This document shows positions 45,952-56,643 of a stretch of DNA of 64,000 bases, one piece after another (the first letter of the stretch is position 1; the number at the start of each line of letters is the position of its first letter). Made by a program: the position numbers and the translations under genes. Source of the DNA: Parachlorella kessleri. Taxonomy: Eukaryota; Chlorophyta; Trebouxiophyceae; Chlorellales; Chlorellaceae. The notes under the pieces were generated by a model. That model saw only the letters and a list, made by a program, of their open reading frames with translations, was not told the DNA's origin and did not search any database. The stretch is from positions 1 through 64,000 of the forward strand of contig BBXU01000237.1 in the NCBI GenBank assembly GCA_001598975.1, in the 5' to 3' direction.

Positions 45952-48509
45952 ATGAAGACGCGCGCTAGCCTGCTTGAGCTTCCTCATGATGTACTGGAGC
46001 AGATATGCGGCCACCTTCCGTACCATGAGAGGTAAGATGTTGGCAAGACGGTTTGAGCTGTACCTCGAGCGACTGGTTTGTCTCAATCCCGCTAGCATCC
46101 GACAACAGCCCACTCTACAAAGAGGCCTGCATGTTGTCTGCAGGGTGGCCTTGTTCTACACGTGCAAGCAGCTACTGCACTTTGGGAGGACCAACCCCTG
46201 GTGTCATCAGCAGCTTGCCACAAATAATTTGAACTTGGATGACGACAGCGTCACTCCCTTGCACCTGGTGTGCTGGGTGCGAGCACAGCAAGCTTGTATC
46301 CGGCGGCTGAAACTAGTCTCAAAGCCCGGTGATGATATGGAGGACGCGATGAGACCCATGCTCTTGCTGGGTGTTCTAGCTGGCTCTCCACTCATCTCAC
46401 TAGCGCTGGATATGGGGAGGACAGACTGGTGAGCGTCAGAGCGAACAGCTAACGGGTGCTCGGATGTGCAAATACTTGTTGTAGTCAAGAAGCTGGGCCT
46501 CTTAGCGCAGCCCAAGGACCCTCTTCTTGTACCGCATGATGCGCAGGAGGGTGGCAGTGCAGGGCCTGGCAATATTACCCTACATCTTGACCCTTTCAGA
46601 CGAGTAGTGCATGTCTTGTGCAGCACGTTGGTAATTGGAAGCTGGGTGCTGGCCTTCCCTCACCTCAAGCATCTCCAGGCGAGCGCGAATGCAGTATCCA
46701 TCCGAGCACCGCTCTCAAAGCTTACAGCCCTCACCAGTTTGACGGTTATGGATGAAGCCCAAAATTACTGGGGTTACGAGAAGCTGCATGAAGGCTGCCT
46801 GCCTGCCAGCATGCGCCACCTTTACTTGTCCCAGTGTACTAAGGTGCCGAAGGCATTAGAACAGGTGCGCGCTTATCTTTAGGATACACCGTGGATGCTA
46901 GACGCAGGTCCATGGTGCAGCGCCAGCCCCGCAGTCATCTATGGACAGGGTTCTTTCCCTTAACTGGGCGTAAGCCCTGCAGTGCCAGCCATGCCTACGC
47001 TGGTGTGCTGTCATGTGGACTTGATCTTTGGCCATGGAAATTTACTGGACGGCTGCAACTGTAGCACAGGGACACTGGGGTTGGTTGCAGGCGCCGCAGC
47101 TGGAGCAGCTGATGATAAGAGCCGATGATGATGAACATCTTGCAGAATCCAGCCGGCTCAGCTTGCTCACTAGCCTAAACGCCCTTGGGGTGGAGGGCAA
47201 ACTGGCGGAGCTTCCTGCGGATTTGACTTCGCTGCAAAGGCTGCAAGTTTGGAGCTTTGGGGTGAGTTATGGCAGTGACGGGCCTACATGCTCCTGGAGT
47301 GCGAAGCCTATGAACCCTCATGCACTGCAGCGGCAGCAGGTCCCAGTGCAGCTTACCCTACCTCAAGCATCATCTTACGATACGCACCGGCAGCCCTGCA
47401 CTTTTGAGGACCTGACATGTGCATGCAGGCAGCAGGCTCTGCAATGGGGGCAGTGAGGGAGAGTTGGAGCTGGTGTCAGGGTGGTTATCACGCCTACCAC
47501 ACTTGAAGATATTGTACCTGCACATGAGCATGTTCCTCAAGGATGGGACTATTGACGGCAAATCACTTGTCCTGCCAAGCCTCAAGGTATGCCGCCTGGG
47601 CGATCAAGAGTGCACTGACAAGGGTGTCTTGTGTATCTGTCAGCTGTGTGATAACATTAGCTTCATGGGCCCACTGCACACACGGGCTTGTGTCTGTCTG
47701 CACCATTAGCTGTCCGTTTGATGCTGGCAGCTCACGGATGAAGTTATGTGTTGCCTTTCTGCAAGTGCTTTGACTCCTGCACCTGACTGCCCACCATGTG
47801 CCCTATTTGGACTCCTACCGTGCGTTTGCTGCTTGCGTGTGCTGCATTTCTTAGCACTTGTCCGTGCCACCTGCCAGGTGCTGTCTTTGGCTGGGACTCC
47901 TCTCCGCAGCCTCCCCAAGCTTTCACATGGGCAGCTGGAGAAGCTGGAGCTTGATATCGACTTGGCCGTCATGGCCTGCCACCAGATTTCCAATATGATC
48001 AGTTTGCAAGAGCTCAGGCTACTTGAAAACTACTGGGGGCAGCGGAAGATGATGGTGGGGACACTGCAAATGGAAGCCCACAGTGCTTTGTATTCCTGTG
48101 TTGCAGATATGTCTGTCAACTGCTCATAGCCGTGTTATGAAGAGGCAAGCTCCTGCTGGCAAACTGCCTATAAGGGAGTGAGTGTGATTTGTCATTTCTG
48201 TCAAAACCAAACACCCTTTCACAGCCAGGCTCCCCCACTATACCTCCCTGCAGGCGACAGTGAAGCAGCTAGCCAAGCTGTGGGGCACCCTTGCGCGCAT
48301 GGAGAGCCTGCGGGAGGTCTGCAGGCTGCCATGGCGCTTAAGGGGAGGTCCAGGACGGTGCCGCCTCCCTCATGGCAGCGGCAGCTCGGCAATGTCCGCC
48401 TTGTAGTGGGGGAAGATTTCAAAGAAAGGAACTATTTTACTGGCAGGCGCTTCCCTAATAGCAGGGATTCCACTACAATTTTGCCACTGCTTGGGATGCC
48501 GTGGAGTGA
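45952..48509 (+). pseudogene. F-box/leucine-rich-repeat gene 1, probably frameshifted
   Basis: Exon 1 (45952-46031, 80 nt) encodes the F-box-like 'LPHDVLEQICGHLPYHER'. Exon 2 (46144-46428) has 'VALFYTCKQLLHFGRTNPW'. Exons 3 (46624-46864) and 4 (47091-47261) hold LRR-like segments, with later parts near 47420-47587, 47879-48053 and 48254-48509. All align with the intact third gene. Against that gene, one base is missing at the end of exon 4 (about 47245-47261), shifting phase into exon 5. The last exon has a net 10-base loss near 48325 and a lost G near 48463. In the expected frame the last exon meets a stop about 40 residues in. This suggests a pseudogene, though alternative splicing could rescue part of it. 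Confidence 0.66.
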
Positions 48510-48529
48510 CGGCGTAGTTCTGGTGTTCT

Positions 48530-48864
48530 CATCCGTGGCCCGCAAGGGCAAGGACTGGGCCCAGGGGCTGCCAGCCTTGGACGAGGCACCTGGGGGTGTG
48601 GATACAGAGAGGCGCAACAGCGCGTCTGTGCCTGCTACGGGCCTGGCTGGAGTTGTTGATGAGAGGCTGCCTGCGGGTGTTGGCGGCGGGCCGGGGGCTG
48701 ATGAATGGGGACTTGTGCGGGCCTCGCAGGACGCCGATAAGAGGAGTGTGCAAGGGGAGGTCTGGGGCAGCGGCAAGCAGCTACCAGTGAGCGAGCGTGG
48801 CAGGGCGGGTAGCTGCAGCAGCAGCGGCGGCGGCAGTTCTGGCAGAAACCGATTGCATTCTTAG
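48530..48864 (+). pseudogene. duplicate of the last SEC14 exon, fused after F-box/LRR 1
   Basis: From about 48533 the sequence is a near copy of SEC14 exon 10: 'KGKDWAQGLPALDEAPGGV' versus 'KGKDWAQGLPSFDEAPGGV', continuing through the Gly/Ser tail to 'NRLHS' and a stop at 48862-48864. The exon's acceptor and first 30 or so bases are missing. The copy is in frame with an open stretch that begins inside the last F-box/LRR exon, so a chimeric reading frame runs from about 48254 to 48864. Homology continues into the 3' flank, so a block of genomic DNA was duplicated, not an mRNA. Confidence 0.85.
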
Positions 48865-50228
48865 GTTGGGTAGTAGGCTGCGCGCTTCTACAGCAGTCCT
48901 TACACTGCTGCTACAGGAAGGAGCGTGTCATGTTGCAAATCTGTTGTTGTTTGGGCTTACTTGATGCTGTGACAGCCTTTTCATGCGCAGAAGTTGGGCG
49001 TTGCGTTGTTCCCATCACGCCTGTGGCACCCTGCCACGGTGTTCGTAATGGCAGCAAACATTGGCTGCAGCAGCCAGCCAGCCAGCACGCACTGAACTGC
49101 AGTGCTGGCTTGCAGGAGCACGCCGCCGCACGTGCATACCAGCAGGCCAGCACGCATTGCCTACGTCCATCAGGCAAATGCCCGTGTACCAGTACCTCCA
49201 CTTATGCCCCCACTCTGATCGCATTGCCACCCACCCTGAGTAAATGGCTGTCAGATATCCCACCTATTCCTGAACAATGGCCCTGTCAGTCCAGCTTAAC
49301 TCTCACTCCCTGTTCGCACTACCTGCCACTCATGCTAATGATATGATTGTTTTAGAATGTTACAGGCAGACATACAGCACCCTTCTTGAGAGTGAGGTAA
49401 GAGATGGGCAACGCTATGCCCCGAGGGTGGGCACACTTGATCGCAAAACTTTTACTTTGGGTCAAGGTATCCCTGGCCCTGGAAGAGAGCTCGTGAATAA
49501 GAACGAGGTGTGCTCTTAGGTGAGGTTCGTCATCGGCGTTAGATACAAAATGGCGGGGGCGACTGCCCTGCAGTCTTAGGGCAGCTGCGCCTGTCCTGGC
49601 TTTTTGCCCGAGGCATATTGGGGCTGGCTGCTGCAGGGCTGGAGCATTGCCGACTCTCAGGGGTTCTTGGCGTTTTGGGTGTGGCTGTAGCTTACAGGTG
49701 AGGACACCTAGCAGCTGAAAGCAGCCATGTGCCGAACTGGTGGCAGGCTTCCATTCCGACGGTCACGGTTGGCTGTCACTCTGCAACCGTCAACTACCAC
49801 TGGCAACGGCCACCAGCAGCTGCTAGCAGGTTGAGCAACACCACTAAGGTGAAGGAGGCTGCTGTGCTGCTCGTCACCAAAGCCGCAAATCACCTGCAGC
49901 ATCGCCATCGCCAAGGGTGGTCACTGGCAGGCTTTGCTAGCCAAGGAATGGGTGCATTGCAACAGCACAGGGACAACCAATCTAACTTCTAGGCCACAAG
50001 GTCTGCATCGTGCTGTAGCAGCAGAACAGGCTGGGCTGGCTGGCAGTCAAAACAACCCCATAGGAATGATCAACTAGCAACACTGCAAGGGAGTGTCAGT
50101 GAAGGCATGAAAAAAGGCGCTGGCGGGTCAAGTGCCATAGGCGGTTGTCAAATGCTACCAGCTTGCCCACAGCAAATTGCAGGTGGGGTGAGGAACTAGC
50201 ACCTGTACGTGTTACTGCTTGTTTTGCT
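48865..50228. other. spacer between SEC14 exon copy and F-box/LRR gene 2
   Basis: About 1.36 kb. The first 200 bases resemble the SEC14 3' flank, and the last 120 resemble the 5' flank of F-box gene 1 (both contain AAGGCGCTGGCGGG). The middle shows nothing recognisable. Confidence 0.5.
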
Positions 50229-51548
50229 ATGAAGGCGAGCGCTTGCCTCCTTGATGTTTCTCATGATGTACTGGAGCAGATATGCGGCCATCTTCCGTAC
50301 CCTGACAGGTATGGCAGACTGTTTGACCTGTGCCTGGTCTCGCGATAACGCCTGGCAACAGCACACCACAACGAGCCTTCTTCAGCGTGCTGCCTGCTGG
50401 GTGGCCTTGTTCTACACGTGCAAGCAGCTTACACGTTTTGGCAGCACCAACCCCTGGTGTAAGGAGCAGCTGTCGGGGGTATCGACATGCCTACCACACC
50501 TGGAAGCGTTGTACCTGCACTGGAGCATGGCCATTCCGGGTCGGACTATTGACGGCAAATCACTTTCCTTGCCACGCCTCAAGGTAGGCTGCCTGGGCAA
50601 CCGACAGTTCACTGACAAGGGTTCCTTGCGTACTTATGCGTATTCGTCGGTTTTGTAATTTAATTGCCTGATGAGTCCACAACACACACCGCGTCCTGCC
50701 TGTCTGCACCATTAGCTATCCATTAGGAAGCTGACAGCTCATGGACGCTGCAGATGTGTTGTCGGTGCGCTTGTGCTCTGACTCCCTGCGCCTGACTGGC
50801 TGCTATGTGCCTTGTTGGGCCTCCTACCAGCACTCGATGTGCTGCTTGCATTTGCTGCATTGCTTAGCAGCCGCCCTGCCATATGCCAGGTGCTTTCTCT
50901 GGCTGTGACTCCGCTCCGCAGCCTCCCCGACTTTCCACGTGGGCAGCTGGAGAAGCTGGAGCTTGATATTGACTTGGCAGTCATGGCCTGCCACCAGCTC
51001 TCCTTGATGACCAGCTCACAAGAGCTGAGGCTCCTTGGAAACTACCTCCATGACGAGAAAATCAAGGTGGGGGCTGTTTTACAAGGCAGGCCCAGGCTGC
51101 TTCGTATGTTCTGTGGCTAGTTCTGCAAATCATCCGCTAACAGCCGTGTTGGGGACAGGTAGACCCCTGCTGGCAAGTTTTTTGGTGTGGTGGGTTTTAT
51201 GAAAGGGTTGCTGTGGATCCTTCATTTCTGTGTGCACCAAACACCCTTTCACACCCAAGCCCCCTCTTCGCCTCCCTGCAGGCGACAGTGGAGCAGCTAG
51301 CCAGGCTTTGGTGTATCCTTGCGCGCATGAGAAGCCTGCGGGAGGTCTGGATGTGCAGGCAAGCTGCCACAGCTCTCAAAGGGGAGTCCCAGACGGTGCC
51401 GCCACCCGCATGGCAACGGCAGCTGGGCAGTGTCCGCCTCATAGTGGGCGGACCCCCCGACAGGGAGAGCTATTATATTTACAGAGGCGCCTATGACAGC
51501 AGGGGATTCCACCACGAGTTTGCCACTGCCTGGGATTCGGTAGAATGA
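50229..51548 (+). pseudogene. F-box/LRR gene 2, internally deleted copy
   Basis: Exon 1 (50229-50308, 80 nt) encodes 'MKASACLLDVSHDVLEQICG', the F-box start. The exon 2 acceptor is altered: where gene 1 has TCTGCAG before GGTGGCC, this copy has CTGCTG, losing the AG (about 50398-50400). Exon 2 then runs 'WVALFYTCKQLTRFGSTNPW' and jumps near 50470 straight into sequence equivalent to exon 5 ('CLPHLEALYLHWSM'), so most LRR exons are deleted. Exon 6 (50891-51066) and the final exon (51282-51548, ending 'FHHEFATAWDSVE') are open. A shortened product is possible only if splicing bypasses the lost acceptor. Confidence 0.68.
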
Positions 51549-52340
51549 TGTCGTGACTGTGGTGTGATCGGCAGTTACCTGAGACTTTGGAAAGGCGCTG
51601 CTTGGTGGCAAGAGGCGCTTGGCAGTAGGGATCTGTGCAGTTTCTGAGCTGCACAGCTAAGATGGTGCTCTAGCCCATTGCTCTGCTTGTGACCGACACA
51701 GCCTGCGCCTGCTTCCATCCAGTTTCAATACCAATCTGTCGGACGAGTGGTGGCTGGTAAGCTAGTCGACCAAGTTGTCAAGGCGTTCGGTACCTTGCAC
51801 TGACAGCACATGTTTTGCCTGGGTGTTGTGCAGCTGCTGCACATCCTCTTCTGCGCAAGTGATGCCCTGCTTGACTCATGAGACTCATGTGATCATAGGA
51901 GTGCTGCAGTTACTAGCACGTGCACGAGAGAGCTATGCAAGTGCATAGCTGGGCATAGCCAGTGTGCATAGCCAGTGCTGGGCAGTCATGCAAGGGTCGG
52001 ACACCCAACTGGAAGTTGGCCTGAGACGGCGGAACCTTCTTGTCAGCGAGTGCATAAACGTATATAGCTGGCATGGGCGACTGTGCACATAGATGTTGTC
52101 ACCCACTTGTAAGGTTGCGGCGTTGGTGACAGCGCCATAGTACACTGCAAACACGGCACTGCTTGTCGACCACAGAGTACAATTACCTCCAATTAGCGAC
52201 CCCCAACACAGTCACATGTCCCGTACATACAACGCTGGCGGGACCCAAGATGATCTCGTGAATGGAGTTACAGCCTAGCCGTGCATGGTACGCAACCACC
52301 GCAACATTACCAAGATATTACTCCGTTGTTCCCTAGGACC
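51549..52340. other. spacer before F-box/LRR gene 3
   Basis: About 790 bases. It includes short imperfect repeats of GCATAGCCAGTG at 51950-51980. It should contain the 3' UTR of gene 2 and the promoter of gene 3; no coding exon is supported. Confidence 0.5.
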
Positions 52341-55300
52341 ATGATGGCTGGAGCACGGCTGCTTGATTTATCAAGCGACCTGCTTCAGCGCATCTGCGGC
52401 TCCCTGTCGACTCAAGAAAGGTGCGACCTACACCACGATACCGCACATCAGTCCATCAACGGGTTGCGCTGACCTGACACGGAGCCCTGCTTTAGGCCGC
52501 ATCCCGGTCACTTCCACTTGGATGCCCACCCTAGTTGCCGTGCAAGTGTGCCTGCAGGGAGTGCTTGTTCAGCACGTGCAAGCAGCTGGCGCACTTCGGC
52601 AGCACCGACCCCTGGTGCCTAGAGCAGCTTGCCACCTTGGAGTTTGACACAGACCCCGACAGCCTGGAGGCCCTATCACTGACCCGCTGGCTGCAGTCCC
52701 GCCTTGGTTGCTTGCGGCGCCTTAAGCTGGCAAACAAGGCTGAGAACGGCAGCCAGGCGTCTGTGCCTATGGTGCTGCTGGGCGCTCTGGCTGGCGCCCC
52801 ACTTGTCTCGCTGGCTGTTGAGGTGTGGGAGTCGGCGACGGGGTTCAGGTGAGCTCGGCTGTAGAAGCTACATGTATTAACAGCAAGGGCACTTGCTTTT
52901 GTGTGAGGCACAGGCGTCTGCATGTATAGCCTTTTCTGTCAAGCACTTGAAGACTTGGCCGTGTGCCTTGCCTTTCACCGTCTCCCCCCTGGCGACCATC
53001 TGGCACCCAAGCCCCAGTCTGATGCATAACTTCCGCTGTGTGTAGTCACCTGGATATTGGCTCTTGGGTGCGCGTCTTCCCTGAGCTCAAGCACCTGGAG
53101 CTGGCTGCTAGGAACCTGACCGCCCGCCTCCCCCTGTCAAGCCTGACTGGCCTCACAAGCCTGTCGCTCTCCCTCAAAGACCCAGAGCACTACAACTCAG
53201 CGCGCCTGTATATGGACGACCACTGCCTGCCTGCCAGCCTGCGCCACCTGTACCTAGATGGGTTTGATGCGCTGCCACCGGCTGTGGCTAAGGTGCGGGG
53301 CTGCACCCGTCTTGTCTTGTTGTCGACCTTGTGCAGCGCGTCTGGTAGGTTTTACCTTGGCTCGTGGACTGCGCCCTGAAGCTGTGTGTGACTACTGAAA
53401 GCGAGCTTCCTGCCTGGCCTGTCGCGGCAGGCCCTGCATGTGGTAAGCCACAGCAAGCCAACGAAGGAGGGGTTCCGGGGGAGACAGCGTGCTCTTTATG
53501 CAAAACACTTGGCCCCTAATGACCGTTACCAGAAGCGCATGATGTCTGCTGACTGCCGCAGGCGCCACAGCTCGAGCAGCTGTATATTTCGTCAGACCCG
53601 GGTGCCATGTTAGGCTCACACCTGTCGGGGTTGGCCGCTCTGACGGAACTCACTGCTCTCCGCATAGAGGGCTACCTGTTACACCTGCCTGCGGACCTGA
53701 CTTCTCTACACAAGCTGAAGGTCTTGGACCTCTGGTGTAAGTGTTGGCTGGCCTTTGCTGTTTTCAGTCTCCGGTCCTGGACTTGTGGGTGCAAGCATTG
53801 GCTGCGTGCTTGTTGTTGGCTAGGCGGCTGAATGCTTACGCTGCTTCGCAGCTCCAGCACCGAAGGAGTCCCTATTCGTCCCCAGGCGCATGTGCAGCAA
53901 ACAAACAGCTGATACACCAAGAAATATTCACACTGAGCTGCCGGGCGGCCGCTGACATGTGTCCTGGTGGTAATGCGGGTCTTCTGTGCAGGCAATTGCC
54001 TGTGGCAGGATGGCAATGCCGGCCCCGAATCCAAGCTGCTTTCGAGCCTGTCAAAGCTGGAGAAGCTGTACCTGCACTACAGCACAGGGCCAGAGGGAGA
54101 CATCCAAGGGCTGTCCCTGAAGCTGCCAAGCCTGAAGGTGCGGTAGAAAGTTGCATGCAAAGCCCAGCTACCAGGGCATTGCATGCTGCTTGCACACTTC
54201 CCAATGCTTGTGTCGAGGTGCACCTCCTTTAGGGCAGTGCTATGGCTTCCCTCGTCATACTTCTACCGGAGCCGTAAGAATGCTTTGCGTGGGGCTATAC
54301 GGGGGCTCAGGTCCTCCACGGTACCTTTGCTTTTCCAGGCTTGCCATGTGCGACTGGTCAGCTGGGCTGCGAGGATATGCGAGTGATAGCGGGGGGGGGG
54401 GGGGTTCCATGCATGGAAAACAGAAGGGCAGCCGGCGGGAAGGGTTTCAGGGGCACGAGTAGGCTTAAAAAGCGTGTCTTGGCTTGTCGTAGTGTCCACT
54501 TGTGCAGCCTGGGTAGCGGGCACGCACCCTTTCGCGTGCGCCAGTACAACAGGCATAGGCACATCCCTCTGTGCGGTCTGCAGGTGCTGTCCCTGGCCAA
54601 GATCCACCTAGCCAGCCTCCCTGAGCTGCCTTTTGGGAGCCTGGAAAAGCTGGAGCTTGACCTGGACCTGGCTGTGGGAGGGTGCCAGCGGTTCTCGGAG
54701 ATGACTCGCCTGCAGGAGCTCAGGCTGGGGCTGTTTGGGCAGTTTGATGGGCTGCCGGAGGATGAGAAGCAGGTGAGCTCAGGCTGGGGCTATTTGTGCA
54801 GTTTGATGGGCTGCCAGAGGACAAGAAGCAGGTGAGGGGCAAGCGGTTGCTAGGAGCGAGCACGGGGTTGTTGGCTGCCAGCTCCTTGCGAAACCTAGCA
54901 AAAACCCACAGTCACTCCTTGCGAAAACCTAGCTATAACCCACAGCACACTGTCAGTGCACACCGACCGTGTGCATTGGAGGTGCGTGCCTTCAGGACTG
55001 GCACTGCAATGTGTGTCCAGTGAGCAAAGTAAAACCTACCTGCCATGGCCTTCATGTAGATGCACCTCATACTATGCAGTAGATTCCTGGCAACAATGCC
55101 GGTGTTGCGATACACTGTACCAGAGTGGCTTACCAGTTTGTACACACTGTCGTGCTGAAAACAGGCACCCTGGCCTAACCCCGTAAAACCCCTGATCCCA
55201 TGTGCCCTCTGTACCCGCAGGTGGTTATGCAGCAGCTGCCCCTGCTGTGGAGAGCCCTCTCACAGCTGGAGACCCTAAGGCAGGTTTGGCTCTGCAGGTA

Positions 55301-55493
55301 CGCTGTGATTGACCTGGTAGGCGATGGCCATGAGTTTGCAGCCGCAGAGCAGTGGGCCAAGCAGATGGGTGGGGCTGTGCGGGTGCTGCTGGGTGCATTC
55401 ATGGAGGGCAAGGACTACTTTTCGGTGAAAGGCTACTATGATAGTGGCGGCTTTCACCACGAGTTTGCCACCGCATGGGATGCGGTGGAGTAA
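52341..55493 (+). CDS. F-box-like / leucine-rich-repeat protein 3, intact
   Basis: Seven exons (52341-52420, 52558-52848, 53046-53292, 53562-53736, 53992-54137, 54584-54772, 55221-55493) sum to 1401 nt, giving 466 residues in one frame. The N-terminus 'LLDLSSDLLQRICGSLSTQE' fits the F-box helix pattern. 'STCKQLAHFGSTDPWCLEQL' follows. Leucine-rich repeats then run through exons 3-6, for example 'LPLSSLTGLTSLSLSL', 'LPADLTSLHKLKVLDL', 'LLSSLSKLEKLYLHY' and 'LPFGSLEKLELDLDL'. A conserved C-terminal module ends 'FHHEFATAWDAVE'. F-box/LRR proteins usually bring substrates to SCF ubiquitin ligases; that role is inferred from architecture. This is the best-preserved of three tandem copies. A poly-G run of 14 lies at 54391-54404 in intron 5. 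Confidence 0.8.
54718..54836 (+). repeat. 59-bp tandem duplication of exon 6 end and donor, F-box/LRR 3
   Basis: The exon 6 end, from GCTCAGGCTGGGGC through GAGAAGCAGGTGAG, is repeated 59 bases downstream with only a few substitutions. Both copies end in AAGCAG|GTGAG. Use of the second donor would add 59 nt and shift the frame, so the first is preferred for the model. Confidence 0.9.
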
Positions 55494-56643
55494 CCCAGCC
55501 ATGATGCGGCATGGAACCCACAAATAGAAGCTACACAATAAGACTGCGTGTGGGCTGCAGCGGTCTTGAGGTCTTTCTGAGGTCTTTCTGATGCTGCTTT
55601 TCCTCCCCTGTCTTCCTTGAACACACTGAAGTAGGTCGCATATATACCCTCTGCGGTGGCTTAAACTTCCCAGAGCCCTTTTTTCCATGCAGTATGGCCT
55701 GGTATGCATCCTTTGCATTCCTTCGACCTGCTTTTCCCGTACTCTCCTGGTGGCTGAGTGCTGGCAAGTGAGAGGAATCGAAATTGATTTGATCTGGTGA
55801 TTTGTGGTGGCATAGCTTCGCTACCATGAAGTCTGATCCCCTGTTTGCTCGGCTTGCGGCACTGCTTGTAAACTCGGTATGTGCATTGTGACTTTTGGTT
55901 TCAGTTTGGTTGGTTGCACGACTCGAGTGGACCAGGTGATGCTGCACCTGCCAAGGTCGGAAGTGGCTTGCAGCACTGGCCCAGTCCTGGTTTTTGTTTG
56001 CTCAGTTCATTCCATTGGCCTTGCACTTATGGGCGGAGTTGTTGTGCTCTGGATTTGTTGTAAAGTGAGCAGAGTAGACCATTATGCCACCCGTCTGGGA
56101 CTGATTGCTTGTACTATTAGCGATTGAGCTGTGGGGTTTGCGATAGTGTCGGCCAAACCTGCTAGGGTGTAGCCATTTGATCTCCAGATTTCGGTTGTTT
56201 ATGCTCCTTAGATGCAGGGTTACTGTCCCTTCAAGGCTTGCTTCTCTGGTGGTTGATGCGACCAAACAATCTCTGCAGCTCTATCTACATTTAGCTAGCA
56301 GTCTGTGACAGCTGGATGACACTGAGTGATGGTGGTTCTCATGTGGGTTTTGCTTGGCCAGCTGCCATCATGCAACATGAATCAAATTCGCATGCTATGC
56401 ATGACGCGTTGACCCTGGGGAACGAGTGACGTATTGCTGCAAGTTCTCCTTTAGCAGCGTGCGCCGTCATCAAATAGCTTGCGGTACACAGCTCTTGAAA
56501 CTTGTTAGCAACCGGCAAAGTACAGGTACTGGAAATCTCCACGGTGCCCACCGCTTCATTTTGCTGCCATCATGTAACAAGCTGCCACCCTACAAGCCTT
56601 GGCTTCGCAAGCTTACAACTGATGTCGTTCGTCGTTGCAGGCC
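55494..56643. other. spacer between F-box/LRR 3 and the 590-aa gene
   Basis: About 1.15 kb. TTGCAG directly precedes GCCATGG at 56641, so an intron in the 5' UTR of the next gene may end here. TGTAA appears at about 55867 and 56059. No other coding exon is supported. Confidence 0.5.
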
